Shown: positions 32,801 to 45,648 of the stretch, one piece after another | Layout: every line of letters begins with the position of its first letter | How positions within the stretch are numbered: the stretch's first letter is position 1 | DNA from: Acanthosepion pharaonis | Lineage: Eukaryota; Mollusca; Cephalopoda; Sepiida; Sepiidae | Reading direction: 5' to 3' | Assembly (NCBI GenBank): GCA_903632075.3 | Contig: CAHIKZ030003474.1 | Location: 1,906,001 to 1,970,000 of the forward strand | Length of the DNA stretch: 64,000 nucleotides | The notes under the pieces: model-generated | What the model was told of the DNA's origin: nothing | The model's input: the letters and a program-made list of their open reading frames with translations, nothing else | The model's database searches: none | Made by a program: the position numbers and the translations under genes

Positions 32801-32944
32801 TAAGTTCATTTAGGAGATGAATGGACGAAAAACCCCTGGAATATTAGCTTTGTGGTTACAATATCAGGCAAGATGCTTCAATGTCTCCGGTTTAAAACCT
32901 GACACTATATTCTAATAAAAATAATAATTCTTATTTTATGTAAC

Positions 32945-33720
32945 CTGCCCATTCAGAAAGTGGACAATCATGGCTCTCCACAACTTCCTATCATTTGTAC
33001 TTCTTAGCAATGTTTTTGTTTTACTATTCTTTTTATCTTTGTTCTGTCATCTATATATATTAGCTTGTTAGGTAGGTTACTCGCTGTTTTCCGCAGACTC
33101 TCTTGCCTTCCAAATGCCCCATGAGTGTTAAATTCTCGAATCCCTTTTTCCTCGGGTATCTGTCTATATTTCTGAGATGAGGTATTATGTACATTATTTA
33201 CATTATTTGGAATATTGTCCTCATCTTTGCCGCCGTATTTATCACAACGTTTCGACCTTCTTCAGGTGGTTGGAATGTCGAACTTAGCCCTTTATTTCGC
33301 TCAATGGGGTAGACTGTTCTAGTTCCACGTGTCATGTTTAATGGATGTCAATTATCAGTTATCTCCTGTTAATTTCCCTCTGAAAGTTCTCCACTGCCTT
33401 AACCGGGTATTGAACTCACACTCTTTGGGTCCTGTCACTGGATCTAACCAACGCCTTTATTCACTGTGCCATGTGCCCTTTTTTCCTCATTATGTGTGCA
33501 AAAGTATCATCTCTTTCTGATTCTAAGCATAAATTTCCTTTACGTTTCCATTTTCCTTTAAACTTCCTCGTTGCTCGCATGATCTATCCATGATATTCTC
33601 AGCATCCTTCTGTAGAATCACATTTCTGTTGCCTCTAGTCTCGTCTTCATAAGTGAGGAAATTGTCCAGTATTTACTGCTATATAGAAGGATCGGTATTA
33701 CATAGCAGTTCATCACTCTT
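32945..33720 (-). pseudogene. LINE RT C-terminal region split by SINE-D
   Basis: Two parts, 32945-33160 and 33485-33720, match the minus-strand LINE tail at 45720-46130 (TTTCCATTTTCC, CTCAGCATCCTTCTGTAGAA, GAGGAAATTGTCC). SINE-D occupies the space between. No catalytic motif is contained. Confidence 0.55.
33170..33480 (-). mobile_element. SINE-D inserted in LINE fragment
   Basis: GTACATTATTTACATTATTT at its left matches the inverted end of the 27440 element; inside are CAACGTTTCGACCTTCTTCAG, GTTCTAGTTCCACGTG and TATTGAACTCACACTC, ending with the A-box complement CACTGTGCCATGTGCCC. Confidence 0.65.
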
Positions 33721-33794
33721 TTCTTCCTTCTGGGCACCGTCTGTGAGCAAAATAACACCATAACGCAATTGACTCCGCAAGAAATTTAGAAACG

Positions 33795-34045
33795 GTATGC
33801 TGTACTGCCTGGAATTTGCACTGGGAGCTCCAATACGAACATTTAAAAGTGTTTGGGTGTCAGACCATTTTTGCGACTACATCACCTCTTACATCTGGCC
33901 ACCTAACCTCCCCCCCCCAGCGTGCAACTCCCTTGATTATTATATGTGGGGCGAGGTTGATAGAGATACCAATAAAACTCCTTGTAACATCAAAGATGAA
34001 CTGAAGGCAAAGATTATGGCAGCATTCACCAACTTAAACTTATAT
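33795..34045 (+). mobile_element. Tc1/mariner 3' fragment
   Basis: Carries the transposase end: ATTTTTGCGACTACATCACC, TACATCTGGCCACCTAACC, TTGATTATTATATGTGGGG and ATCAAAGATGAACTGAAGGC, the third-acid region (NSLDYYMWGEVD in one frame). Neither TIR is present. It is closer to the 16560 copy than to the 12500 copy. Confidence 0.75.
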
Positions 34046-34049
34046 ATGA

Positions 34050-34205
34050 TTATTTATTTAAAAATATGATTCCAACACGCTACATAAGAGTCCTCATGTT
34101 TCAAAACAAGAGCCGAAAACTTCAATTATTTGAATTAAATTGAATTAAAGTAAGCTCTGTTCCATCTTCAAGCGAAATTTTTTTTTGAATAACTTATTTC
34201 TGAAA
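34050..34205 (+). repeat. Dispersed repeat H
   Basis: AAATATGATTCCAACACGCT, CATGTTTCAAAACAAGAGCC, TTCAAGCGAAATTTTTTTTT; inverted copy at 13040-13215, direct copy at 61490-61640. Confidence 0.6.
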
Positions 34206-35090
34206 TTTACTTGTTTTAATAGCATATTCATTATTGAAATCAAAATTTCTATGGTAATGGCTAGAGCAATTGTTTAAATAAACAGGGGTGTAAGGTGTTA
34301 ATAATTTATATCAGTATAAAGTTACATTCACAGATGTCAAGTCAGAGTAAGGTTGGGGTGTCTAAATTTAAAACGGAAGATGATTTTGCCTAGTCTGGTT
34401 TACGTGTCTATGGAGATTTGTTTATTTTTTTTTTATTTTATTTTTTTCTGAAAGGGTTTTGTGTATATAAAAACTGCCGTGACATTTGTTTTTTGACGAC
34501 TTCATAAAGGGTTATCTTTTTTTGTAGGGCATTTAAACTATTTATTAGGACTATGGATTTTAAAAATTATTTTATTGTTTGTTTGTTTTTATGCTAATTA
34601 TTCAATGCAAAAATTGGATGATGTCGGCAAAAAACCGTTAACTCATGTCTATTGTTTAATAGATTTTTATTGTTTAATAGATTTTTATTATTTAGAAACT
34701 TATATAACAATGGGTTAATTTTAGTTTTTTAAAATTATTTTTATATATACTTAAGAACAATCTTGAAGGGGCCTCTAGTATGATTAAATACTTTTTAACT
34801 ATAATTTAAAATATATAACTTAATATACAATATTTATTCTATTAAATGGGCTTTAACACAAGGCAATATTTAAAATTAAAAAATCAAGGAATTAAATCAA
34901 TATTACATGTACCATTATATATAATAAAATAATGGATATTTATACATAGATTTTTTTTATGAAAAATTCTATTAACTATATTTTAAGGTTACCATTATAC
35001 AATGTCTACATATTACAGTTAGTTCATTACGCTAATTTTATAGATCATTATTTTTAGGAAACTTAATATGTAGCTTTTCATGTAGAAACA
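34206..35090. other. AT-rich, no feature seen
   Basis: Very A/T-rich. No coding frame and no family match; the doublet GTTTAATAGATTTTTAT (34653 and 34673) is a small local repeat. Confidence 0.45.
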
Positions 35091-35160
35091 GGGGACAAAG
35101 GTCATTTAGGGACTTACAAATTCTCGTTACTTGTAAGTCTTTAAATGACTCATGTCCCTC
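35091..35160. repeat. 70-bp palindrome
   Basis: Arms 35091-35119 and 35131-35160: GGTCATTTAGGGACTTACAA pairs with TTGTAAGTCTTTAAATGACT, with an 11-base loop. About 25 of 29 positions pair. Confidence 0.75.
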
Positions 35161-35185
35161 GTGGATTCAAAATCTGTTCTTTCTT

Positions 35186-35236
<51 letters not shown>

Positions 35237-35345
35237 TATTTATGCTCTACTTTTGTATCGAGCACTATTTTTTAAAATAATAACTAAAATACTAAGGAAC
35301 TTTTGGATTATTTACCTAACCTGTTCCTTCCTATTTTCTGTATAT

Positions 35346-35443
<98 letters not shown>

Positions 35444-35475
35444 CTGTGTGTGTGCGCACGCGCGTGTGTGTGTGT
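35161..35475. repeat. Microsatellite cluster around repeat H
   Basis: (TA)n 35190-35232, repeat H block 35245-35345, (CA)n 35349-35408, (TA)n to 35430, (TG)n to 35475. The frames through it are His-Thr or Tyr-Ile repeats. Confidence 0.9.
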
Positions 35476-35974
35476 TTGTTTACTATTATATAAAATTAGG
35501 AAATTTATAATTGGAAACTGCTCTCTTTTAATCGTCTGAGAATGGCCTTTTGCTTTCCGTCAGCATGGCTGATGCTAACCTCCAGTTTTATTAGGGCTTT
35601 TAAAACGGACATTTTAAAACCATATATAGATATATACAAAAGTATTAAAGGGTAGGAAGAGCAAGGATTAAAAATATTTTGCCCACCGTAAAGTCGTGGA
35701 TCGAAAAAAAAAAGTAAAATTAAAAAGTCTAGCCGCTTATCGCTTTTCGCTCTTCAGAGCACAACCGAGGACAAAACATATAACTGGTTTTAAAAAAATG
35801 GGGAAAATACTACCAGAGAATCATTAGTATAAATCACAGACAAATTGCGTTTAGACACATCAACTATTCATCGGCTTACAGAGGGAAGACTACTTAGACC
35901 TAATATACACGGTAACCAGTGCTCTCATCGTAATCCGAATGTGCTCTGATGATTTCTTCTTCTTCTTCTTCTTC

Positions 35975-36365
35975 TTCTTATGCGTGATTATGGCTCCCCA
36001 CAACTTCATATCCCTTGTGGCCCTTAGCAGTTTTTCTCCTTTTCTAAGCCATCCGCACCCCTTTTCATCATGCATTCAAAAATGCTGTTCGACTAGATGG
36101 CTCGCTGCATCGCCCTATCTCTCTTGCCCTCAATATGCCCTGTGAGGATTATGTTTTCTAAGTCTCCTTCCTCGTTAGGTGTCCAAGAAATTTCAACTAT
36201 CTCAAAAATGATTCTGAGTATAAGTGTTCTTTTTGCTACTATTTTCTTTAAGATTTTCCTCGCTGCTTACTCATTCCATCCATGGAATTCTCAGTTCTGC
36301 TGCCTCCAGTTTTCTTTTGATCTGTGAGGAGATTGCCTATCATTCAGAGTCATATGAGATGAAAC
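35975..36365 (-). pseudogene. LINE RT C-terminal region
   Basis: The plus strand shows GATTATGGCTCCCCACAACT, CTCTTGCCCTCAATATGCCC, AAATTTCAACTATCTC and CTCAGTTCTGCTGCCTCCAG, aligned with 45710-46090. A GAA-type tract (CTT)n precedes at 35950. No intact frame. Confidence 0.5.
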
Positions 36366-36489
36366 TGTGAAAAAAACAAAACAAAAAAACTTAATAAAGA
36401 CGGGACACAAGTCGGATTATTTATTAGGTGTAATGTTTCTTTTCATTCGTCTTTGGTCTTCCCTGGCTTTGTTTTGAAATCTATTTAGG

Positions 36490-37100
36490 TTTATATCTTA
36501 TTATATCTATATAATAAATGCGAATGTCAGTGTGTCAAACTTTTCAACGTTATTCCTCGAGGCCGTAACCCAATATATCATACCATTTTGGAATCAGGCC
36601 GACATTGTAAGCAAATTAATAACATTCCGGCTCGGATCCAGACCCGCAATCCTGAAATTTTGGATTCCCAAGTTTTTATTACTGCGATTGCATTCCACGA
36701 TTTTTTTACGTGATTTTTTGCGACGAATTTTTTTGTATGATAACAATTTTTTATAACTTGGAAATAAATTTGGGAATAATCGAAATTAATTGCGAAATCC
36801 AGCGAAAGTCATCCATAAAATAAAAATAATTCTACGAGAAGTAAGGACCTACGTACATCAAATTGTTTTTAAATTAAGTGGCGGCAGAAGAATTATCGTT
36901 GAACTTTTAAAAGGTAAACTTAAATATTAATGCAATACTTAAATGCAGCGAGAAATTTTGAGTTCTTCTGTAGTTTATTGTTGCCTGTTGCATCTGCTCC
37001 TCCCTACCTATTGCGATGAAGGGCCAATAAAGAGCCCTCTGCATGAGCTAACTTAAATGCCGCTCGATAGGGCGGCTTTTAAGTTAGTTTTTAAAAAAAG
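36490..37100 (+). repeat. Dispersed repeat, inverted copy at 50750-51300
   Basis: 36835-37085 (TACGAGAAGTAAGGACCTACG, TTTTTAAATTAAGTGGCGGC, GAATTATCGTTGAACTTTT) matches the complement of 51050-51290. The left edge reads TCTATATAATAAATGCGAATG, which resembles Helitron 5' ends; I cannot confirm a hairpin plus CTRR 3' end. Confidence 0.4.
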
Positions 37101-37149
37101 TATTCGTTAATCCCATTTATACATATATCTATTAAATTCTTAATTTCTA

Positions 37150-37694
37150 TGTTTGTCTCCATCAGTACCTGTATGTATGCATGCATGTATGTCCGTGTGT
37201 TTGTATGTGTGTATATATGTGTTTATGTATGCCTGTGTATGTATGTATCTATGTATGCATGTGTATGCATATATGTATGTATATAAGCGTACATATGTAT
37301 GTAGATATGTTTATGCATGTAGGAATGTATGCGTATGTATGTGCATATATGTATGTATCTATGTATGTATATGTATGCATGTATGAATGTGCGTATGTAT
37401 GCATATATGTTTATGTATGTATATGTAAATGGATGTGTATGTATGTATGTACGCATATATGTTTATGCATGTATGAATGTATCTGCGTATGTATATATGT
37501 ATTTATAAATGTATGTGTGTATTTATGTATGTATCTAAGTATGTATATACATGTATGTATGTATCTATGTATGTATATATGTATGTGTATGTATGTGTAT
37601 ATATATATGCAGGTGTGTACGTATGCATGCATATATGTTTATGCATGTATGAATGTATGTATGTATGCATATGTTTTTTATCCATTTATGAGTG

Positions 37695-37760
<66 letters not shown>

Positions 37761-38005
37761 TGCATATATATGTATGTATGTATGTATGAATATGCGTATG
37801 TATGTGTATATGTTTATGCATTTATGAATGTATGTGTGAATATATGCGTCTGTATTCATATATTTTTATGCATGTATGAATGTGTATATGTGTGTGTATG
37901 TATATCTGTATGTATAAATGTGTGTGTGTATGTATGTATCTAAGTATGTATATATGTATTGTATGTTTGTATGCATATGTGTGTATGTATGTATGTTCCT
38001 CCGAC
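37150..38005. repeat. ATGT/TA-rich microsatellite block
   Basis: Degenerate (TATG)n with TGTATG and a pure TA run at 37698-37757. It yields long spurious frames on both strands rich in Cys, Tyr, Met and Val. Confidence 0.95.
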
Positions 38006-38299
38006 CATTTAGCTTATAACATAGTGCTTTTATGTTTCATTTTTCAAATTATATTTGTTTGCATATTTGATTTTTTATTTCATTCCGGCTTTTAAAATTA
38101 TTGATAGAAGTTATCGCCCTTTACCACTGGCGTTGGCCTTTTAACACAGGCAACACAAGACGATCAATTGAGGTCATCATAACGGAAATGGCGGATCAAA
38201 CTTAATAACGCTAATGATACCGGAACGGACTAAACTTGAATCCAAATAAAGGAAGGGAGGGGAGCTGAAATGTTGCGCGTTTATTTGTCATGGGAGGTG

Positions 38300-39060
<761 letters not shown>

Positions 39061-40278
39061 CGTCCTGGGTAAACAAACAAATCGAATAAAAATTATTTAG
39101 CTTAATTTCACCATTAAAGACGAATAACGGTGATATTGTATTAGCGCATCTCTACACCGTTACTCAATTTACCTATGTAAGTCATTAATGCATATAAACC
39201 TTGTCTTTTATACAATGAACCATAGTAAATCCGATAGACATGCTTCTCTTGCCTCATCTTTCACCAGAGAGTTTTGTACACCAATCAGTGCATTCGGATT
39301 AGTATCTGAGTTTCTTTTTTTTAAACGATTTATATTAAGTCTAAGCAGCCTTTCCTCTGATTGATTTATACTGTTGATTTTCTTGTAGTAACTATTTTCC
39401 TCCCCTTTTTTAGTCATTGTGCTCATATTTATATCGTTACAGAATGCGAAGGGCAGAATGGTCAGCGATTGTGGCCGTGGTATTCTGAAAGTGATTGATT
39501 GCTTTCGTCTGGATAGTCCAAATGTCCAAAACAGCGCGAATTCATCAAAAGGCCGCAAATATTTTTAAGCGTCGATACGATTCCCAGATCCAGGTTGAGA
39601 GACCGACTAAGACCACCCATGGAGTGGCGCTGAGCCAACATACAACATGCATTCTCGTGACGTCATTCCTCCCGCTGCTTCTTAGAATCCAAGCTGCCAC
39701 GTCTGCCCCCACCTTTCCTAAAAAAGAAATAAAAAAAAATGAAATCGTCTTTTTTGTTGATACCATTTTATGTAGAAGCGTGGGGACCCAAAGACGACAA
39801 CGAACGGAACAATATGTTTTGGGGATCGATTAACTCTCAGGAGTGAAAAGCGATAACCAGTTACCTCTTTTTTGTTGCTTTTTTATTATATTTATCGATC
39901 CACCATTTTACAGTAAGTAAATTTTGTTCTTATCTTTGCTCTTCTTCCCTATTTGTCTTGTATATTTTTTTTATATATTTATATATCCTTTTAAGATATC
40001 TGCTTTTAAAGTTCTAATAAAATGTTATACCACCACATATTATATAAGCAAGTTAATTAATATTCCATTAACAAATAGGTATTATGGTTACTTTTGTAAA
40101 CATTTCGATGTTAATTTACATAATTTTTAGAAATTTAACATTGTTTTTGGAATTACTTTTAGCATTTCCATCTGTAGTATATGACACACCACATATGTCA
40201 AAATAAACTTAGTGTCCTTCAGAGAAATCAGGTGCATCAGCGGGTGGATCTGATATATGACCTCCGCGATGTCAATGG
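39061..40278. other. No gene recognised
   Basis: Two overlapping frames of 112-116 codons on opposite strands (39208-39833) resemble nothing I know. After 39840 the sequence is AT-rich. Confidence 0.35.
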
Positions 40279-40419
40279 CTACACTCGACATGTGGAGACG
40301 TGATCGGCCCAAATTGGTCTAGGATGTGCACTCCCGTATGAGAGATTAATACTGATGTTTTCAATATTAATGTACGACAATAAGGTTACACATTTTTTAA
40401 CGTATGGCGGATGTGGTAG

Positions 40420-40560
40420 AACAGACCAACCGAGTTCCAAGATGTTTTCCTGTGTTATTCTTGTTGTATGCGGACTTGTGTTCTCATGGAGGAGAACAAC
40501 GTTTTTCCTATTGACGGGCTCAGAGAGCTTTGCGACCAAACGTTTATGGGCACATTGCAA
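40420..40560 (-). pseudogene. Mariner transposase fragment (Mos1-type)
   Basis: The minus frame reads NRKNVVLLHENTSPHTTRIT, ILELGWSVLPHPPY, matching the second catalytic region of mariner transposases, where the motif is LLHDNARPH. The catalytic Asp is Glu here, and after HPPY the expected SPDLAPSDY is replaced by unrelated sequence. It is a different mariner family from the elements at 12145, 15978 and 33795. Confidence 0.75.
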
Positions 40561-41129
40561 CTGCTGGGCGTATAAATGTGCATTTAGTGTTTCACTGTAT
40601 TTTAAAACTTAGTAACGTATATAACGGCATTGGTGTTTCTTTATTCGTAACAATGAACTGTCCCTTTAGTTAATGATTAGCAACGTGATCCCACTATATA
40701 GTAATTTAATTTAAGTATTTAAGTTGTTTTAAGTGTTCAATATATTGTCAGTTTTAACTTTGAATTCTCTACAGATATATTTTGGATTTTTGAACGGGTA
40801 AAGAATGTTATTGAGGTTTTATAGAATATTTTTATAGTTTATTTCTTTTACAGACTTTCAATTTACAATTTTTTCTATGAAGAAAAAGGCTATTTTTTTC
40901 GTAATTCTGTGAGTATTGTTATATTACTCAATATTTGCGACCTTTATAATCTATGATAAATTTCTGTTTTTGTTCATAAACTGTATTCTTCAAAAGTAAG
41001 TATAATTACATTGTATTCAATTATATATTCACCTTATTTGCAATGACTTGTTGCCACTTATCAGGCAGCTCTTCGATACCTTTTCAGTAAAATTCCACAA
41101 TTCTATTAAGACAGGTGTAAATAGTTGTG
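40561..41129. other. AT-rich, no feature seen
   Basis: No frame and no repeat recognised. Confidence 0.4.
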
Positions 41130-41460
41130 TCATCATCACAAAAGCCAATGAGAACTGATGATATCGAGAATGTCAGTAATGAAAATTACGAACAACGTCT
41201 GTCCAAAGATAGAACCCTGAGGGACATCGCATTAATTTAAAACGATCTAGAAGAGTAGTCGTTGAAGAGAACTTTTTGATTCTCCGATTGAATTAGATCA
41301 AACATTTCTCCAAACATACCATAATCTTTCCACACATGAAGGAGACCAGCATGTCAAACCGTGTCAAACACCTTCGAAATACCAAAAGGAACAACCCGAA
41401 CTTCACCATTGTTATCTAAGGATGCTAGACTTTTTAAGCAATAGCCGTTAACACACCAGT
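41130..41460 (-). pseudogene. LINE (jockey/CR1-like) reverse transcriptase fragment
   Basis: Minus strand 41400-41350 reads PFGISKVFDTV-HAGLL, motif A (normally FDISKAFD-VWH) with its first Asp changed to Gly and a stop at the Trp. Further on NAMSLRVLSLDR sits where the NAGVPQGSILGP motif B is usual. A chain of stops makes it dead. Confidence 0.65.
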
Positions 41461-41569
41461 ACTTGTCCTAGAGAAGCGAAAGCCATATTACTATTATGAT
41501 TTCTGTTTTGATTCCTTATACTCTATATTCTTAATTCCTGTTCTTTTATTGTTCTCTTTCCTTAATAAT

Positions 41570-41660
41570 GTTTTTCTTTTACTTATATTCTTTCATACAC
41601 AGTAAACCCCATACGCCTTAGAGGCATTATCGCCTTACTTGAGGTTGAACGATTAAAAAA
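41570..41660 (+). mobile_element. Repeat E end
   Basis: ACAGTAAACCCCATACGCC, TTAGAGGCATTATCGCC, TTACTTGAGGTTGAACG and A tail. Confidence 0.55.
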
Positions 41661-41689
41661 AATGACTATAATGCAATATGAAAGAATCG

Positions 41690-41895
41690 TCATTTATTAT
41701 CGCACATTATAAGTATAATAAATACTATAAGTATAATAAATATAAGTTTATAAGTACAATAAATACATTATAAGTATAATAAATATAAGTTTATAAGTAT
41801 AATAAATACATTATAAGTATAATAAATATAAGTCTATAAGTATAATAAATATAAATTTAAGTCTATAAATATAATAAATACATTATAATATAATA
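41690..41895. repeat. AT minisatellite (AAGTATAATAAATA)
   Basis: Units TATAAGTATAATAAATA and TATAAGTTTATAAGTATAA alternate for about 200 bases. Confidence 0.85.
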
Positions 41896-41899
41896 AAGC

Positions 41900-42720
41900 C
41901 CGTTAATTTAGCATAATATAGTGCTATATTGTTTTATTTTATTATTAGTTATTATTGCTAATCATTTATTGTGCCTAATAATATCTAGATTAAGAATGAA
42001 TCTGCCATCCATTGCATAACTTTTGTTGTCACATACAAAGAAGACGCTTGCCATAAATGGTCGAAACGTGTCGTCTGAATAAGTTTTTTTTCACTTTGTC
42101 TCATTATCTCCAATTTTGTTTGGATATTATTCAATATTCTACAAGCGCTCACATAGTCTCTTGTATTTTTTTTTACTGCCATTGAAAATAATATTTTTAT
42201 TTCTTCATATAAATGTGATTAGGATACTATTATTTACTCGTCTGTTATTGTAGCATTGGTTATTGTAGTCGCCTGGATTCAACAATTATCAATTGGCATA
42301 AAAAAGGGAGACAAACTCATGAAACGCAAGCATAGAAAATTCAACACTTCGTGACTGACGCTATTATCTCTTTTGTCTTCTATCACGATTTTGCAAAACA
42401 GTAATTACGAAAGAAAGCCCATTGTTACATTTGTTTGTGCTTATCAACGCAACAAGATAATTTTTCTAATTTATTTGATGGCGATGAACAAAAGATTAAT
42501 TTTGAATTTACGTCTAATATTGGACTGGGGGAGTTCCCACTGAATGCGTCGTTGTCAAAAACAATTGATAAAACGTGAAGTATTTAAATTGCTATTACAT
42601 AAACACCTCAGCAAAAAGAGCACAGATTGTCATTTGAAAAGCTTTGTTCTCGTTTTCCTCTGAGTAATTTTGAATTTGCCTCTTGTTGTAGTGTAAGTAA
42701 AGAGTGTGTTCAGAATGAGA
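41900..42720. other. No gene seen; one GTCGAAACGTGTCG motif
   Basis: 42050-42082 has GCCATAAATGGTCGAAACG, a hairpin followed by GAAAC as in the terminal motifs of Penelope-like elements. The rest is unassigned. Confidence 0.4.
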
Positions 42721-42730
42721 GGAAGCACCT

Positions 42731-42734
<4 letters not shown>

Positions 42735-42783
<49 letters not shown>
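42735..42783. repeat. (GA)n microsatellite
   Basis: About 48 bases of GA. Confidence 0.96.
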
Positions 42784-42785
<2 letters not shown>

Positions 42786-42824
42786 GGGAGTTAAAAAAAA
42801 AAAAATCGAAAACCGAAGCAACTT

Positions 42825-43030
42825 GAGGAACAAAATTCCCACGGGACCGACTTCCCAAGACACCGTGTCTTGCCGACTGCTGTTTTCCTCCAGCTTTTAT
42901 TGGCATGAGGCATCTTACAAAAACCCGGATGTTGATCAGTTGCAGAGTGGCCCATATGTAGAGATGCCAAACTGTCCTGCAGCTAACGGGAAAAAAACCC
43001 CAGATGTAACTGATGTTGACAAACATGTCC
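42825..43030 (-). repeat. Possible 3' LTR next to pol (minus)
   Basis: On the minus strand the segment starts TGTTTGTCAACATCAG, contains CCAATAAAAGCTGG, a plausible polyadenylation signal, and ends near TTTTGTTCCTCA. It lies directly downstream of the LTR pol fragment. No second LTR was found, so this is inferred from position and TG...CA ends only. Confidence 0.3.
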
Positions 43031-43076
43031 GTATGCGATTCGAGGCCTCCGTACCGACATGCGTTGCCCTTCCCTC

Positions 43077-45236
43077 CTATCTTATCACCACAGATATGAC
43101 AACCTGAAGCGGGTCTCTTTTGTCGAGTGGGACTGGCTCGTGTTCCTCCACCTCGTCCCCATGTGATCCTTCCTCCGTAGGATCATCTGGCCTATCCACG
43201 CTCACGAAAATTTCATTCTCACTTTCGGACATATCTTCACCACTTGTTGAAGATCGTGAACTCAGGGAAGGACGAAGGTCCCTGGCATGGCGGGGCGTTC
43301 CGTCTACCAAGATTGATTACGGAGTAACAAGTCCAGTAATTCGTCCCTTTCCGGAAGTTGTTGTACACCGATTGTGTGCGGCTTTCTTACACGGGGTCTC
43401 CCACCTTTTACACATGGCCCACATCAGACATCAGTGGAGGTATTGAATCAATCCCTTTGAGCCGAACCTCTTATTTATAGACTTGATTTGCCGGTGGTGA
43501 GGTGTCATCTTTGGGGGTTACATTGTACAAGTAGATGGCCTCTTCAACACTACATTTCATCCTGGCCGCAATCCTCTTAACACTTCTGTGACACTGCTCC
43601 ATCATTCCATTTCTTGTCGGGATATGCGCTAATACACATCCCATTCATAATCAAAAACCCGGAAGTCATTGCTGCGGAACGCGGTGTCATTGTCTGTGAG
43701 TTATATCACGTGGTGGTCCCCTCTCACAGAACACAGACTCCAGCTGACGTATGATATGAAACTTGGCGGTGTAACGGCCGCCACACAGAAAAACCTGACG
43801 GGTCATGATCATGTCAGTTAATGACAGCCGCGGTAGTAAGAGATATACATACCGAGCCGGTGCCAATTATTGTTCACTTCCAGTCTGTCCTTTTTCCAAT
43901 GGACTTACGCAGGATCTGTTGTGCACTCCACACAGGTCGCAATGACCGATTTTATCATGACCTTTGTTATGGAAGGGAAATCTTTCATCACAAAATATGT
44001 GCTACCTCGTACATTTCGATGCCCGCCGCGTTGATGTACTTCCATTATCTGACTGGGTCCATAGTGTCGAAGGAAGCAACACACGCCTGCGCAGGTTCAG
44101 CTCCATTTTTGGCCATATCGGGCCACCTTCGAAATACACGGGTCACCTTGTCTGCCAAGTTCTAGTTTGACGCAACCAGCATCACATCGACAGACAACTT
44201 ATATTCTTGGACAAGTTCCTTCATTTTTCTCAACTTTCTTCACACCAGCATCTCGCTCGCTACTTTGGTACGTGCCCTAGCTTTGTCCGTGAGGGTGTAG
44301 ACAACCAGTAGTACACATAAAGAATAGCTTTTTATGTTCAGATTCTTTTCCTGTCACTGGAGGGCCAAACTGAGGCCTTTGATTGCAGCATCCAGTTCAG
44401 CCAAGTTAATATTTTGTGCATCGATTGTTGGCCGAAGCCAGTATGCGTTCTCCAACATTGCTCCATATTTTTCTAGCACCACTCCTGTCGCTCAGGAGTT
44501 TGCATCCACCTATACATTGATTTCAGATCCGTTTGACACACCAGTCGCCCCGGGAAAGATCTTCCTGTCGCATTCTGGTTACGGTTTCTGTCATCATCTC
44601 CTTAAGGGGTATGTCGTCAACTGGGTCATCCTATCCCTTTGTGACTGTGTTTGCCCGCCGCTTAATGAACCTGGTCGCCACACCCAATCGTCAACACACG
44701 GAGAGATGTTTCACCATCTTCCCGCATAGTGAGAAATTCCGCCGAGTCATAACATCAGGGACATTAGGGATCGCACTTCTCTGCGTTCACCGCAGAATAT
44801 TACGCCCCCTCCATCCAGACTTCTAGTTCGCGCACGAAGCCCCATCCTTCAAACATTCTGGATCTTTGCACATCTGCCCATACTGGACCATTTTTGCCCC
44901 GACATGATGCTCTCATTGACATGCACATCGTCTATGCACGCAGACGTCGCTCTCCTAAATGACTCATCCTGTGACCGCACGGTGTCAATAATGGACCATG
45001 AATAGAGGCGCCACGTTGAGGCCGAACATCAACCACGTTAGGCAAAACCGCTTTCCCTTGATCATCACGGTTTGATATGGCCACAGTGACTCATATACAC
45101 GTACTTGAAGATACACTTTTCGCAAGTATGGCCACATTTGCTCTTTGTTGATGCCTTTGGTAAATGGCATGAGTCCGTTTCTTATGCCGCACCAAGGTAT
45201 AGATTAAATAGTAGAGTAGACTGGGCTCTGCAGTAT
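43077..45236 (-). pseudogene. LTR retrotransposon pol (RT, RNase H, integrase), decayed
   Basis: Read from 45236 down. RT: LRKVYLQVRVYESLWPYQTV then FGLNVAPL (45130-45000) and ACIDDVHVN (44941-44910), the YxDD-type catalytic motif with Cys for Tyr. Connection: MTRRNFSLCGKM (44740). RNase H: INLAELDAAIKGL (44410-44370). Integrase end: HRSVKRIAARMKCS (43600-43555) and YNVTPKDDTSP. A C-terminal acidic tail, SESENEIFVSVDRPDD, in the 77-codon frame 43310-43077. The order is that of Ty3/gypsy-like pol. More than ten stops or shifts; gag and protease are not seen. Confidence 0.75.
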
Positions 45237-45289
45237 CGGGCAGTAACAATTTTTGGCGAAGAACTATGAATTCAAAACCATGGAGGAAG

Positions 45290-45410
45290 CAGCAGGAGTT
45301 CTTGTAGTTTCCTTTTTGTGTCTGCATATCTTTTTGCTAACAACCATGCGTTCCTTTTTCTTGTAATTGGTGTTTAGTCCTTTATTCTTGTTTTCAGCCC
45401 TGACGATGAA
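45290..45410 (-). pseudogene. LINE RT fragment abutting the LTR pol
   Basis: GGAGTTCTTGTAGTTTCC and TTTGCTAACAACCATGCGTTC match the minus-strand LINE at 46300-46400. It marks the 5' end of the LTR element homology. Confidence 0.5.
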
Positions 45411-45648
45411 TTTCAGCCCCTGATACAACATCCGAACAGAGAAATCGGATCACTGCTATTTCTACCTCGTTGGTGCACACTGCTAGCAGAGCGGTCATGT
45501 TGTTGCACTGCAACAGCAGCAAGAATACTGGCGCAATCAAGCTCAAAATTCGGTCACGTGATCACAATAATACGAAAAACAAGCACGCATGACCAGAAGG
45601 CAGTGTGACAAACCTATAGATATATTATATCGAAAGTGCTGATAATTT

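Noticed and set aside
37153..37943. Frames up to 202 codons rich in Cys, Tyr, Met, Val
   Set aside because: They are translations of a degenerate TATG/TG/TA microsatellite and exist on both strands.
39495..39833. 112-codon plus frame
   Set aside because: Overlaps a similar frame on the other strand and matches no known protein; probably chance.
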